From Micromonospora haikouensis (GTDB lineage: Bacteria; Actinomycetota; Actinomycetes; Mycobacteriales; Micromonosporaceae), in contig NZ_FMCW01000006.1 in the NCBI RefSeq assembly GCF_900091595.1, forward strand, positions 124,001-188,000: a stretch of DNA of 64,000 nucleotides, read 5' to 3'. Positions 39,534 through 47,662 of the stretch are shown in pieces; the first letter of the stretch is position 1; each line of letters opens with the position of its first letter. Below the pieces are notes generated by a model that was given only the letters and a program-made list of their open reading frames with translations, ran no database searches and was not told where the DNA came from. The position numbers and the translations under genes are program-made.

Positions 39534-40757
39534 TCAGGTGACACCGAGGCTGAGCGCGAGCTGGACGAGGGTCGCCGGGGCGTGCGGAGTGCGGGTCGCC
39601 TGGGCGATCACCTGCCGGGCGGCGGGGCGGTGGCGTAGTTCGGCCGGGGCGGCGCGTTCGGCGTCGAGCAGCACCCGGCCGGCCCCGCGCGGGTCGCCGG
39701 CGCGCAGGTACGCCCGCGCCGCGTCGAGCAGGTACGCCCGCGCCGCGTCGAGCAGGTGCGCGGCGCGGTGCTCGGGCGGCAGCCACCGCCAGGCGTTCCG
39801 CCTGACCGCCTTCTCGTGCCAGGCGACCGCGTCGCGGGCTGCGCCCAACTCGACGGCTGCCGCGGCGCGGGCCACGTCGACGGCCGTGGGGCCGAACGCC
39901 GTCGCATGATGGTCGTGGCCGTCGCCCACCCGCGCCGCCAGGTCGCCGGCCTCGTCGAGCAGGTCGGCCACCGACCGGTGGTCTCCGTCGCGGGCCGCCG
40001 CTAGGGCGGCCTGCACGAGCAGCGTCCCGCACAACGACAGCTCCGCCGGGATGCCGTCGTCGGGGTCGGGCGGGGCGATCCGGTACGCGGCGGCCAGGGT
40101 CACCGACCTCGCCGCCCGGGCCCGCCCCGACGCCCGCAACGCCTGGCCGAGCTGCACGCAGGCGGCGGCCACCAGCACCGGATCGCCGGCTGCGGCGGAC
40201 ACCGCCCGGTCGGCGGCCAGCCAGCCCAACTCGCCCTCGCCGAGCTTCACCAGCAGCGAAGCGGTCACCCGGTACGCCTCCACCAGCGCCGCCCGCCCCG
40301 GCTCCGGGGCGTCGGCGTGCACGCGTTGCGCCGCCGCCAGCAGGCCCGGCACCAGCACGACCGCCTGCGGGTAGCGGGCGTGCTGGAACGTGATCCACGC
40401 GTGCGAGACGTTCCGGGCCAACCGGTCCGCCGGCAACACGACGCTCCGGGCCGCCCCCGCGCCGAGAGCAATGTCGTACGTCGACAGGGCCGCCCGGATC
40501 CGCTCGACGCCCGCCGCGCGCTCGGTCACCTCGGACGGCTGCACGTCACGGCCCAGCAGCACCGAAGTGTCGACGCGCAGAACGACGGCGATGTCCCGGA
40601 AGGTGGAAACCTTGTCCAGGGCACGGACGCCCCGTTCGACCTTGTCCACCCAGCTCTTCGACCTGCCCAACCGGTCGGCCAGCATCTGCTGCGTCATCCC
40701 GCGCCGAACCCGCCACTGCGCCACCCGACGGCCTGGCGGCAACTCGTCACCGCCCAC
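39534..40757 (-). CDS. XRE-type regulator with TPR-like domain (1)
   Basis: This 407-residue regulator has an N-terminal helix-turn-helix (about 10-65, with MTQQMLADRLGRSKSWVDKVERG) and a long helical TPR-like region that probably binds a signal or partner. Near its C-terminus the eight residues LLDAARAY occur twice in a row, matching a 24-base tandem duplication (39706-39753), so the repeat may vary in copy number. The GTG at 40757 follows GGCGGTGG. A 43-codon ORF overlaps its start. This family is common in actinobacteria, often near accessory genes. Confidence 0.78.
   Translation of the reverse strand: MGGDELPPGRRVAQWRVRRGMTQQMLADRLGRSKSWVDKVERGVRALDKVSTFRDIAVVLRVDTSVLLGRDVQPSEVTERAAGVERIRAALSTYDIALGAGAARSVVLPADRLARNVSHAWITFQHARYPQAVVLVPGLLAAAQRVHADAPEPGRAALVEAYRVTASLLVKLGEGELGWLAADRAVSAAAGDPVLVAAACVQLGQALRASGRARAARSVTLAAAYRIAPPDPDDGIPAELSLCGTLLVQAALAAARDGDHRSVADLLDEAGDLAARVGDGHDHHATAFGPTAVDVARAAAAVELGAARDAVAWHEKAVRRNAWRWLPPEHRAAHLLDAARAYLLDAARAYLRAGDPRGAGRVLLDAERAAPAELRHRPAARQVIAQATRTPHAPATLVQLALSLGVT
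39706..39753 (-). repeat. 24-bp tandem duplication in an XRE regulator gene
   Basis: Two exact 24-base copies (39706-39729 and 39730-39753) encoding LLDAARAY twice. In frame, so copy changes would lengthen or shorten a helix without breaking the gene. Confidence 0.85.
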
Positions 40758-40878
40758 GACGCCACCGCCGGTCCGGCACCGCCCGGGTCGTCTCCTCCAC
40801 CGGTATCCGCTCCGCCTCGGCCTGCGCGAGAATGCGCTGCCGGGCCGCCTCCCGCTCCGCCTCCTCGATCCGCTCACC
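40747..40878 (-). CDS. Possible 43-codon ORF overlapping an XRE gene start
   Basis: A GTG at 40878 opens 43 codons to a TGA that overlaps the start region of the XRE gene by 11 bases. The product is charged and helical (AEREAARQRILAQAEAERIP). I see no strong ribosome site. It may be a small helical protein or a chance reading; the amino acid pattern is the main support. Confidence 0.3.
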   Translation of the reverse strand, partial: GERIEEAEREAARQRILAQAEAERIPVEETTRAVPDRRWRRGR

Positions 40879-41271
40879 CCGGCTGGACGTCCACTCATCG
40901 CCGCGATCAGATGCCATTGCGCTCACTTCACCTTCGGTCGGGGTGCGACGGTGTGTTCTCGGGAAGGACCGATGCCGGCGGGCCCGGCCAGTGATCGTGG
41001 CCGGCTGGAATGCGGTGCCGGACGCGGCAGGGCAGGGCGGCCGGTATCACCAGATGCCCGCGAATCAATGCCACGACAGAGATGCGGCGCGGAACCGATC
41101 GCCCGAAAGCTGGGCTATCGTCGACAACGTCGCTCAACGTAGGCACACCGATACTTCAGTCGATTGCGAAGCGTCGCGGTAACCCCACCATTGGGTCCCC
41201 TCACGGGGCTCGGTGGCGGACGTGAACGCGATACCGTGACCGCCCAACAGCCTCCCGGCGGAGGGAGCCAC
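40758..41271. other. Gap between two divergent XRE regulators
   Basis: About 510 bases with no convincing long gene apart from the 43-codon candidate at its left end. The centre has mixed, lower GC (for example around 41040-41160) and should hold the promoters of both regulators. I see no strong palindrome or hairpin. Confidence 0.5.
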
Positions 41272-42594
41272 GTGGACACACGACCAGGCCGCGTGCTTCC
41301 CCGGCACCTGCTCGAACTCCCGCAGATCATCCGTGCGCTCGCCAAGCGCGATTTCACCCCTGTCTTTGCTGCGGCGAAGGCGGCCGGGCTGAGCTACAAC
41401 GCGATCGCCGCAGCGTGCGAGATGAAGACAGAGCGGGTCAGCCTCATCGCACGCGGCAGCGCCACCGTCACGAGCATCGACACCGTCGAACGGATCGCGG
41501 ACGGGTTGCGCATTCCGGGTGGGATGGTCGGTCTCGCCGCGCGATGCTGGGAGAAGCAGGCTGCATCTCATCCGCCAAGCAACTCAGGGGACGATCTCAT
41601 GAAGCGCCGTCAACTCCTGCGGGGCGCGCTCGCCGCCGGCTTGACCAGCACCTCGCTGATGCACATCGCTGAGGCTCGGCAGCACGGCGACAGGGCGCTG
41701 ACCACTACGGACACGGTCGACATCGCTCACATCGAGTCGGCCGCCGAGCAACACAGCTATGGCTACCGGGGGCGTTCGCCCGTCGACCTACTCGCCAACC
41801 TCGTCGCCGATTTCGGCGAGATCACCCCCTTGCTACGCCGGCCGCAACGCGCGTCGAGTCGGGTCGGCCTCGCCCATCTCGCCGGAATGGTCGCCGGAAT
41901 GGCTGCCGTCGTGCTGCACGACCTCGGCAACCGACGCGAAGCGCACGCCTGGTTCCGCACCGCCGCACGCGCCGCCGAGGAATCCGGCGACCGGACGCTG
42001 CACGCCTGGGTGCTGGCCCGGGAAGCCATGGTGCCCCTCAACTTCGGCGCGCCGCGAACAGCCGCAGACCTCGCCGAGCAGGCCCGGCAGATCGCCGGCA
42101 GAGGCACCACTGCGGCGGCCACCCTCGCCACCGCCGTGGCCGCCCGCGCCTACGCCAGCAGCGGCCAGCGTGACAAAGCTCTGGCCGCGCTAACCGAAGC
42201 CGACCGTCTCGCCGACCACCTTCCTGGAGGCGAACGCGCCGACTCCTGGTTCGGTCACTGCGACCAGAAGCACCAGGTGCACCTCTCCCACGCCCTCACC
42301 TCGCTCGGCGAAACCGCCCGGGCCCGGCAGCACCAGGCGCAGGCATTGACACTGTCAGCACCCACGAGCTCTCTCACCCGCGCCCTCATCCGCCTGGACG
42401 CCGCCATGTGCGATCACCGCGACGGCAACACCATCGACGGCTGCCAGGCCGCCACCCTGGCTCTGGCGGAGCTACCGGCCCGCTTCCGGACCGACCTGAC
42501 CCGCAAGCGCGCCTTGGACCTGTACCGAGATGTCCCCACCCGCTTTCGGGCGTTGCCCGAAGTCGAACAGTTCCGAGCAGTGCTCACACCCTGA
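41272..42594 (+). CDS. XRE-type regulator with TPR-like domain (2) and internal Tat-like motif
   Basis: This 440-residue protein has an N-terminal region with a helix-turn-helix (AAKAAGLSYNAIAAACEMKTER, about 33-54) and a long TPR-like C-terminal part. Between them is MKRRQLLRGALAAGLTSTSL, a twin-arginine-like string followed by a moderately hydrophobic run. The main GTG at 41272 follows GGAGGGAG, an excellent site. The internal ATG at 41599 also has a ribosome site (GGGGAC) and would give a separate product of about 331 residues starting with that Tat-like segment. Only the full-length form is assumed here. Confidence 0.78.
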   Translation: MDTRPGRVLPRHLLELPQIIRALAKRDFTPVFAAAKAAGLSYNAIAAACEMKTERVSLIARGSATVTSIDTVERIADGLRIPGGMVGLAARCWEKQAASHPPSNSGDDLMKRRQLLRGALAAGLTSTSLMHIAEARQHGDRALTTTDTVDIAHIESAAEQHSYGYRGRSPVDLLANLVADFGEITPLLRRPQRASSRVGLAHLAGMVAGMAAVVLHDLGNRREAHAWFRTAARAAEESGDRTLHAWVLAREAMVPLNFGAPRTAADLAEQARQIAGRGTTAAATLATAVAARAYASSGQRDKALAALTEADRLADHLPGGERADSWFGHCDQKHQVHLSHALTSLGETARARQHQAQALTLSAPTSSLTRALIRLDAAMCDHRDGNTIDGCQAATLALAELPARFRTDLTRKRALDLYRDVPTRFRALPEVEQFRAVLTP

Positions 42595-42627
42595 TGCGTG
42601 GCCGCCCCGTCGAGTTGCACACCCCTG

Positions 42628-43641
42628 TCAGGAGACGAGGCCGACCTTCAGCGCGAGATCACGTACGCCATTTCGCGCCGACCTGGGCCCGTCCAGCAGG
42701 TCGAGGGTGATCTGACGGGCGTAGCCGTTGAAGCGGATCGTCTCCGGTGCCGCGTCGTACGCCTGGCGGAGAGCCTCCACGGTGGATCCGGTGTCGTTCT
42801 TGGCGCGGTGTGCGCGAGCCACCTCGATCAGGTGCCGGGCGCGGCGCGGCCTCGACGGGACGGCAGCCGGATCGAGACGGTTGGCCTGTCGCAGCGCTTC
42901 ACCGGGCTTCTGCAACTCGACGGCGAGGGTCACCGCGTGCGCGACCATGATGATCCGGGAGAACGACGTCTGCTGCTGGTAGAAGCCTTGCGGCAGCCGC
43001 CGGGACACTTCGTCGGCGAGATCCCAGTACCGCCAGGCACGGCCCTCCTCCCCCGCCCGCGCGGCGATGTAGGCGGCCTCGAAGTGCAGAGCGCCCCAGA
43101 GGGCGAGCGGGTTCGGGCTCGCGTCGACCGCTCGTGCCTCCAGCGCCGAGATCAGCTCCAGCGCCACCGCCGTGGCGGTGTCCCAGTCGCCCGAGTCCCG
43201 GTGGAGTTGGCACAGGAACCAGCCCGCCCGGGCCACCGCCTCCGGATCGCCGGACTCCTGCGCCGCCATCATCGACCGGTCGGCGACGCGCCAGACCAGC
43301 TCGGCGGCAGGTTGGAAGGCGAGGTACATCTGGGCCAGCCCTAGGGTTTCGGCCAGCAGCGCGTGCGCCCGGCGGCGATCGGCCCCCTCGTACGTCAGCG
43401 CGGCGCGTTGCGCGTCCCGGACCAGGTCCGGCAGCACGGGTGCCAGCACCGTCCGGTGGTCCGAGGACTCGTGGCGGGCCCGCCAGGCTGCGGCAAGACG
43501 CTGGCTGAGCTGCGCCAACGGCGGAGCGGTCGCGGCACCTGGCAAGGCGACGCGGTTGACGGCGTCGCGCACCGAAGCGAGCGCGGGATGCTCCGGCCCG
43601 TTGACGGCGGACCGGTCGCTCAGCTCCGGCATGGCGTCCAT
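42628..43641 (-). CDS. TPR-type regulator lacking its HTH domain (3)
   Basis: This 337-residue protein reads like the helical C-terminal part of actinobacterial XRE/TPR regulators (LVRDAQRAALTYEGADRRR; ALLAETLGLAQMYLAFQPAA; WFLCQLHRDSGDWDTATAVA), but no helix-turn-helix precedes it. The ATG at 43641 has GGGAGG upstream, so it may be expressed as such; the open frame continues to 43878 without a recognisable HTH. It is either a truncated regulator or an adaptor without DNA binding. A 16-base palindrome lies about 110 bases upstream of the start. It converges with regulator 2. Confidence 0.6.
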   Translation of the reverse strand: MDAMPELSDRSAVNGPEHPALASVRDAVNRVALPGAATAPPLAQLSQRLAAAWRARHESSDHRTVLAPVLPDLVRDAQRAALTYEGADRRRAHALLAETLGLAQMYLAFQPAAELVWRVADRSMMAAQESGDPEAVARAGWFLCQLHRDSGDWDTATAVALELISALEARAVDASPNPLALWGALHFEAAYIAARAGEEGRAWRYWDLADEVSRRLPQGFYQQQTSFSRIIMVAHAVTLAVELQKPGEALRQANRLDPAAVPSRPRRARHLIEVARAHRAKNDTGSTVEALRQAYDAAPETIRFNGYARQITLDLLDGPRSARNGVRDLALKVGLVS

Positions 43642-43963
43642 CCCGGCCTCCCAGCGTGACGCGCCAACCACCCAGGGCGCCTCCCCACGGTACTCATGAG
43701 CGTGGCAACTCGTCACCCTTGCGGCACCCAGCAGCATTGGAACCACCGCTCGGGCATTTGCCCGATATGCCTCGACTTCTAGCGTGAATCGAACCCTGGA
43801 GTCGGATGGCCGACAACCGCCAGGCGGAGGCGGATGTTGCGGCCACGCTCCTACGGCTCGACGATGGGCCCTTCTCACGTTCGGCGATCAGTCAGACACG
43901 ATCAGCAAGATCGCGACTTGGTGAGCGCACGCCCGAAGGACGCAGCCCGGAAGGACTCCATCC
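43642..43963. other. Gap between the HTH-less regulator and the small operon
   Basis: About 320 bases without a convincing gene. It holds the palindrome at 43750-43765 and must contain the promoters of the leftward TPR gene and the rightward three-gene operon. A 56-codon frame at 43866-44034 overlaps the real small gene and has no ribosome site. Confidence 0.5.
43750..43765. promoter_or_regulatory. 16-bp palindrome upstream of the HTH-less regulator
   Basis: TCGGGCA-TT-TGCCCGA is a perfect palindrome with 7-base arms. Its position upstream of a regulator gene suggests an operator. Confidence 0.45.
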
Positions 43964-44107
43964 ATGCACATACCCACCCAGGCAGGCGAACTCCCTGGTC
44001 GAACGCCTATTCGACGAAGCCGCACCGAGGGTGACTTGGCCGGATGGTGGATCCATCGGCGCACCGACCATGCCACCATTGCAGCACGGAGGGCGTTCAC
44101 CCAGTGA
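43964..44107 (+). CDS. Small protein upstream of the HicA-like gene
   Basis: This is a 47-residue protein with no family I know. It contains PGRTPIRRSRTEGDLAGWWI and ends RRAFTQ. The ATG at 43964 follows GGAAGGAC, and its TGA overlaps the GTG of the next gene (GTGA), which argues that it is real and the first gene of a coupled operon. Confidence 0.55.
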   Translation: MHIPTQAGELPGRTPIRRSRTEGDLAGWWIHRRTDHATIAARRAFTQ

Positions 44108-44328
44108 CACGACCCCGTCACGCTAAGGGTGGCGCATACGAGGACTTGCTAAGAGAGGCGGAACGAGCCGGTTGGACCGTCACGGGCGGGGGAAACAAGC
44201 ACTACAAGCTGAAGTGCCCAAATTCGTGCAGGTGCATCAAGACCATGTCGACCACGCCATCCAACCCGAACTACCTGCGCAACATGCGGGCGCAGCTGCA
44301 CCGGGTGACTTGCTGGGAGGACAGATGA
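44104..44328 (+). CDS. HicA-like small RNA-binding-fold protein
   Basis: This 74-residue protein has GGAYEDLLREAERAGWTV followed by GGGNKHYKLKCPNSCRCIKT, an alpha-beta-beta pattern with a conserved His like the HicA double-stranded-RNA-binding fold. It carries three or four cysteines (CPNSCRC...TCWED), which most HicA proteins lack, suggesting metal binding. The GTG at 44104 overlaps the preceding stop and has GGAGGG 11 bases up; its stop overlaps the next ATG. Possible toxin of a type II system, but the next gene is not a HicB homologue that I can recognise. Confidence 0.5.
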   Translation: MTRPRHAKGGAYEDLLREAERAGWTVTGGGNKHYKLKCPNSCRCIKTMSTTPSNPNYLRNMRAQLHRVTCWEDR

Positions 44329-44645
44329 AGACCGAGATCCGTCTCGCTGCCGAGATGACCTTCTTCGCCGACCCGGACGGCACCGACGAGCAGTTCGAGG
44401 CGTTCCTGGACGAGGTGATGGAGCAACTGAACGCCATCGGCCGGGAGGACGTCGACCTCGCCGCGAGGCTGCCCGACCGGTACGCGGAGTTCGAGACCAC
44501 CGTCGAGGCCGCCGACTTCAACATCGCAGGGGCGGGCTTCATGATGGACCTGCGTACGGCCCTGCACGCAGCCGGGTGCAACACCGCAGACTGGCCCCGG
44601 TTTGCGCCCAGCCATCAACACGTTCGCGAGCTACAGACGGCCTGA
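44325..44645 (+). CDS. Small protein, third of the coupled operon
   Basis: This 106-residue acidic protein starts MKTEIRLAAEMTFFADPDG and contains DEVMEQLNAIGREDVDLAARLP. I cannot assign it. Its beta-alpha pattern might pair with the HicA-like protein as an antitoxin, but that rests only on operon structure. The ATG lies inside the preceding TGA (ATGA) after GGGAGGACAG. A hairpin follows 14 bases after its stop. Confidence 0.6.
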   Translation: MKTEIRLAAEMTFFADPDGTDEQFEAFLDEVMEQLNAIGREDVDLAARLPDRYAEFETTVEAADFNIAGAGFMMDLRTALHAAGCNTADWPRFAPSHQHVRELQTA

Positions 44646-44658
44646 CCGAGCGTTGACC

Positions 44659-44690
44659 CGAAGCCCCCCTCAGCCCGAGGCGGGGCTTCG
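44659..44690 (+). terminator. Terminator after the HicA-like operon
   Basis: A 9-base-pair outer stem CGAAGCCCC (44659-44667) with GGGGCTTCG (44682-44690), continued by a CCTC/GAGG inner stem with one bulged base. Confidence 0.75.
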
Positions 44691-44722
44691 TCGTCCGCGG
44701 GCCGAAGCGAGCGAGCATCGGA

Positions 44723-44771
44723 GATCTTGAAAGATCCCGGCCCCTGGAGGGGCCACCAGCTTCCAAGATCT
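44723..44771. terminator. Second hairpin between convergent genes
   Basis: Nested hairpins: AGATCTTG (44723-44730) pairs with CAAGATCT (44764-44771), and GGCCCC (44739-44744) with GGGGCC (44749-44754). It lies just before the end of the leftward hydrolase gene. The outer arms resemble those of the hairpin at 11783-11823. Confidence 0.65.
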
Positions 44772-44780
44772 ACCGGTCCC

Positions 44781-45314
44781 CTACCGACGGGGGACCAGGC
44801 GGGCGATCAGGGTCTCCGCCAGGGGCCACGGGCCGTAGCCGTCGGCCGTCGTCAGGTGTCCGGCGTCGCCGAATTCGACCAGCTCGGCTCCCCACCGCCC
44901 GGCCCAGTGTGCCGCCCGGCCGTACGTCATCACCGGGTCGGTACGGCTGGCCGCCAGGATCGACGGGAACGGCAGCGGAACGTCGGGCAGGGCCGGCAGC
45001 ACCGACGTCCCGTCCGTCCACGGCTCGTCGAGGTCGGGCGGGGTGACCAACAGCGCGCCCCGCACCGGGCCGGGCCCGCAGGAGGCCGCCCACAACGCCA
45101 CGGTGAGCCAGCCGGCGCTGTGCGCCACCAGCACCGTCGGCTCGGTGACCCCGTCGAGGGCGGCGGCGAGGGCGGCGACCCGCTCGTCGGCCACGTACCG
45201 CCCTCCGGTGGCGTGCCGGACCCAGCGGCGCGCGGGATCGCGGCGGGCCAGCCACTCCTGCCAGTGCTCAGGCAGGGGGTCGTTGCGGCCGGGCACCAGC
45301 AGCACGCGCGTCAT
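44781..45314 (-). CDS. RBBP9/YdeN-like alpha/beta hydrolase
   Basis: This 177-residue serine hydrolase of the RBBP9/YdeN family starts MTRVLLVPGRNDPLPEHWQE and has the nucleophile in VLVAHSAGW, an Asp in SRTDPVMTYG and a His in DAGHLTTADGYG. The family's substrates are poorly known. The ATG at 45314 is clear. It is a single gene, convergent with the HicA-like operon and divergent from the SAM hydrolase gene. Confidence 0.85.
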   Translation of the reverse strand: MTRVLLVPGRNDPLPEHWQEWLARRDPARRWVRHATGGRYVADERVAALAAALDGVTEPTVLVAHSAGWLTVALWAASCGPGPVRGALLVTPPDLDEPWTDGTSVLPALPDVPLPFPSILAASRTDPVMTYGRAAHWAGRWGAELVEFGDAGHLTTADGYGPWPLAETLIARLVPRR

Positions 45315-45467
45315 GCCTCGGGAGGCTAGCGTCGAGCCGGCAGCCGCGCCGCCCCGCGCCGGTCAGGCAGGCAGGCAACCGGCCAGCAAGCGACCGGGCC
45401 CGCAGGCAACCGGCCAGGCAGGCGCGAGGCCGAGCACGAGCACGAGCGAGCACGGAGGAGGACGCCG

Positions 45468-46262
45468 ATGGCGTGGATCTCGTTGACCACCGACTACGGC
45501 CTGGCCGACGGTTTCGTGGCCGCCTGTCACGGGGTGATCGCCCGGATCGCCCCGGCCGTCCGGGTGATCGACGTGACCCATCTCGTCCCGCCGGCCGACG
45601 TGCGGCGGGGCGCGGCCGTGCTCGCCCAGACGGTGCCGCACCTCCCGGTGGGGGTGCACGTCGCGGTGGTCGACCCGGGGGTGGGCACCGCCCGGCGCGG
45701 GGTGGCCCTGGCCACGCCGGGCGGGATGCTGGTCGGGCCGGACAACGGGCTGCTGCCGGACGCCGCCGCCGCGCTCGGCGGGGTGACGTCCGCCGTGGAG
45801 TTGACCAACCCGGAGTGGCTGGCGCCCGAGGTGTCGCGCACCTTCCACGGCCGGGACGTCTTCGCCCCGGTGGCGGCCCGGTTGGCGTCGGGCGCGCCGC
45901 TGGCCGACGCGGGGCCCGCGGTCGACCCGGCGGGCCTGGTCCGGCTGCCCGGGCCGGTGGTGCGGGACGAGCCGGGCGGGTTCGCCGCCGAGGTGCTGAC
46001 CGTGGACCACTTCGGCAACGTGCAGCTCGCCGCGCCGGGCGACCGGCTCGCCCCGCTGCCGGCCCGGCTGCGGGTGGCCGGGCGGGCGGCGGCGCACGGG
46101 CGCACGTTCGGCGACGCCCCGCCCGGCGCGCTGGTCGCGTACGTCGACTCGGCCGGCCTGGTCGCCGCCGCCGTCAACGGCGGACGGGCCGCCGACGTGC
46201 TGGGCGTGGCACCGGGTGACCTGGTGACCGTCACCGCCGAGGAGGATGTGGCCGGAACGTGA
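45468..46262 (+). CDS. SAM hydroxide adenosyltransferase (DUF62) family protein
   Basis: This 264-residue protein belongs to the family that hydrolyses S-adenosylmethionine to adenosine and methionine and is related to bacterial chlorinases and fluorinases. It has TDYGLADGFVAACHG near the start, VVDPGVGTARRG, TFHGRDVFAPVAA and DHFGN. The usual hydrolase residues appear present and no halogen-specific feature is visible. The ATG at 45468 follows GGAGGAGGACG, an excellent site. The 150-base gap before it contains a repeated CAGGCAACCGGCCAG. Confidence 0.85.
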   Translation: MAWISLTTDYGLADGFVAACHGVIARIAPAVRVIDVTHLVPPADVRRGAAVLAQTVPHLPVGVHVAVVDPGVGTARRGVALATPGGMLVGPDNGLLPDAAAALGGVTSAVELTNPEWLAPEVSRTFHGRDVFAPVAARLASGAPLADAGPAVDPAGLVRLPGPVVRDEPGGFAAEVLTVDHFGNVQLAAPGDRLAPLPARLRVAGRAAAHGRTFGDAPPGALVAYVDSAGLVAAAVNGGRAADVLGVAPGDLVTVTAEEDVAGT

Positions 46263-46283
46263 AATCGGCCCACCGTCGGAGTG

Positions 46284-46559
46284 ATGCTGGATCGTCGGTT
46301 GTGGAATGCTCTCCCGGTGGGTGTTCAGTGGGTTCCTTCGGCATGTCCCTGTTGCGCCTCGCTGACCGGGGGCGGCACGTGCCCGGTCTGCTTCTGGACC
46401 GACGACGGTCAGAGTGACGCCGACGCGGACGTGGTCCGGGGCGGCCCCAACGGCGACCTGAGCCTGACCCTCGCCCGGCTCAACTTCGCCGTCTACGGCG
46501 CCAGCCACCCCCGCTACCAGGACATGGTGCGCCCGGCCCGCCCGGAGGAGCGCCCCTGA
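46284..46559 (+). CDS. Cysteine-rich CPCC family protein
   Basis: This 91-residue protein carries CPCC and CPVCFW, a four-cysteine zinc-binding pattern of the CPCC family, followed by DDGQSDADADVVRGGPNG. Its function is unknown. The start may be ATG 46284 or GTG 46281; both lie next to CGGAG. It sits 21 bases after the SAM hydrolase gene and so is probably co-transcribed, with the Nei gene 63 bases downstream. Confidence 0.7.
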   Translation: MLDRRLWNALPVGVQWVPSACPCCASLTGGGTCPVCFWTDDGQSDADADVVRGGPNGDLSLTLARLNFAVYGASHPRYQDMVRPARPEERP

Positions 46560-46622
46560 CCCTCGGGGCGCCCACCCCGCCCCGGCCAGGGTGAACGCCG
46601 CCCGGGCGGGGACAATGGCGGC

Positions 46623-47480
46623 ATGCCCGAAGGCGACACCGCCTGGAACACCGCCCGCGTGCTGGGGCGGGCGCTCGGCGGTGCCCGGCTGACGGCCTCC
46701 GACTTCCGGGTGCCCCGGCTGGCCGGCACCGACCTGGCCGGCTGGACGGTGCGCGAGTCGGCGAGCCGGGGCAAGCACCTGCTGCTGCGGCTCGCCGCGC
46801 CCGGCCGGCAACCACAGGCCGGCCCGCTTCCGGGCGGGCGCAGCCGGGCGTCGGGCGGCCCGGGCGGGGTCACCGACTGGACGCTGCACTCGCACCTGCG
46901 GATGGACGGGGCGTGGCGGGCGTACGCGCCCGGGGAACGCTGGACGGGCCGGCCCGCGCACCTGATCCGGGTGGTGCTGCGCGCCCCCGAAGCGGTCGCC
47001 GTGGGCTATCACCTGCACGAGCTGGCGCTGGTGCCGACCGCCGAGGAGGACGCCCTCGTCGGTCATCTCGGGCCGGACCTGCTCGGCGCGGACTGGGACC
47101 CCACCGAGGCGGTCCGCCGGCTCGCCGCCGCACCGGAGGCGACGATCGGCGAGGCGCTGCTCGACCAGCGCAACCTGGCCGGGGTGGGCAACCTCTACAA
47201 GTGCGAGGTGCTGTTCCTGCGCGGGCTGTCGCCGTGGACGCCGGTCGGCGCGGTGCCCGACCTGGCCGGCACGGTGGCGCTCGCCCAGCGGCTGCTGGCG
47301 GCCAACCGGGGACGGTGGACGCAGAGCACCACCGGGTCGCTGCGCCGGGGCGAGACGAGCTACGTGTACGGCCGGCGCGCCCAGCCGTGCCGCCGCTGCG
47401 GCACGGCGATCCGCAAGGAGGAGCTGGGCGAGCGGGTCACCTACTGGTGCCCGGCCTGCCAGCCCGCGCCGACACCCTGA
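46623..47480 (+). CDS. nei: Endonuclease VIII/Fpg-type DNA glycosylase (Nei2-like)
   Basis: This 285-residue base-excision enzyme begins MPEGDTAWNTARVLG, where Pro2 is the catalytic N-terminal proline and Glu3 the general acid. It has the helix-two-turn-helix motif with NLAGVGNLYKCEVLF and a C-terminal zinc finger CRRCG with CPAC. The MPEGDT start and lack of a Lys in the usual Fpg place fit the Nei2 group of mycobacteria. It removes oxidised pyrimidines. The ATG at 46623 is fixed by the required N-terminus. There is a possible promoter or simple read-through from the CPCC gene. Confidence 0.92.
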   Translation: MPEGDTAWNTARVLGRALGGARLTASDFRVPRLAGTDLAGWTVRESASRGKHLLLRLAAPGRQPQAGPLPGGRSRASGGPGGVTDWTLHSHLRMDGAWRAYAPGERWTGRPAHLIRVVLRAPEAVAVGYHLHELALVPTAEEDALVGHLGPDLLGADWDPTEAVRRLAAAPEATIGEALLDQRNLAGVGNLYKCEVLFLRGLSPWTPVGAVPDLAGTVALAQRLLAANRGRWTQSTTGSLRRGETSYVYGRRAQPCRRCGTAIRKEELGERVTYWCPACQPAPTP

Positions 47481-47662
47481 CCTGCGGCGACACGCCGTCC
47501 CAGCGTCCGGGACGTCCGCAGATAGGGACGATTGGGTAGTTCCGCACCGGCCCTCCGACGTCGCATGCTGCGGTTGAGTGCTCACCGACCGTCAACGGGC
47601 GGGTGCGGCCGCCCCGAGGGGGTGGCGGTCGCCACGCCACGATCGATCCGGGGAGAGCCATC

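Noticed and set aside
45368..45425. Repeated CAGGCAACCGGCCAG as a possible operator
   Set aside because: The two copies are imperfectly spaced and lie in simple, slippage-prone sequence.
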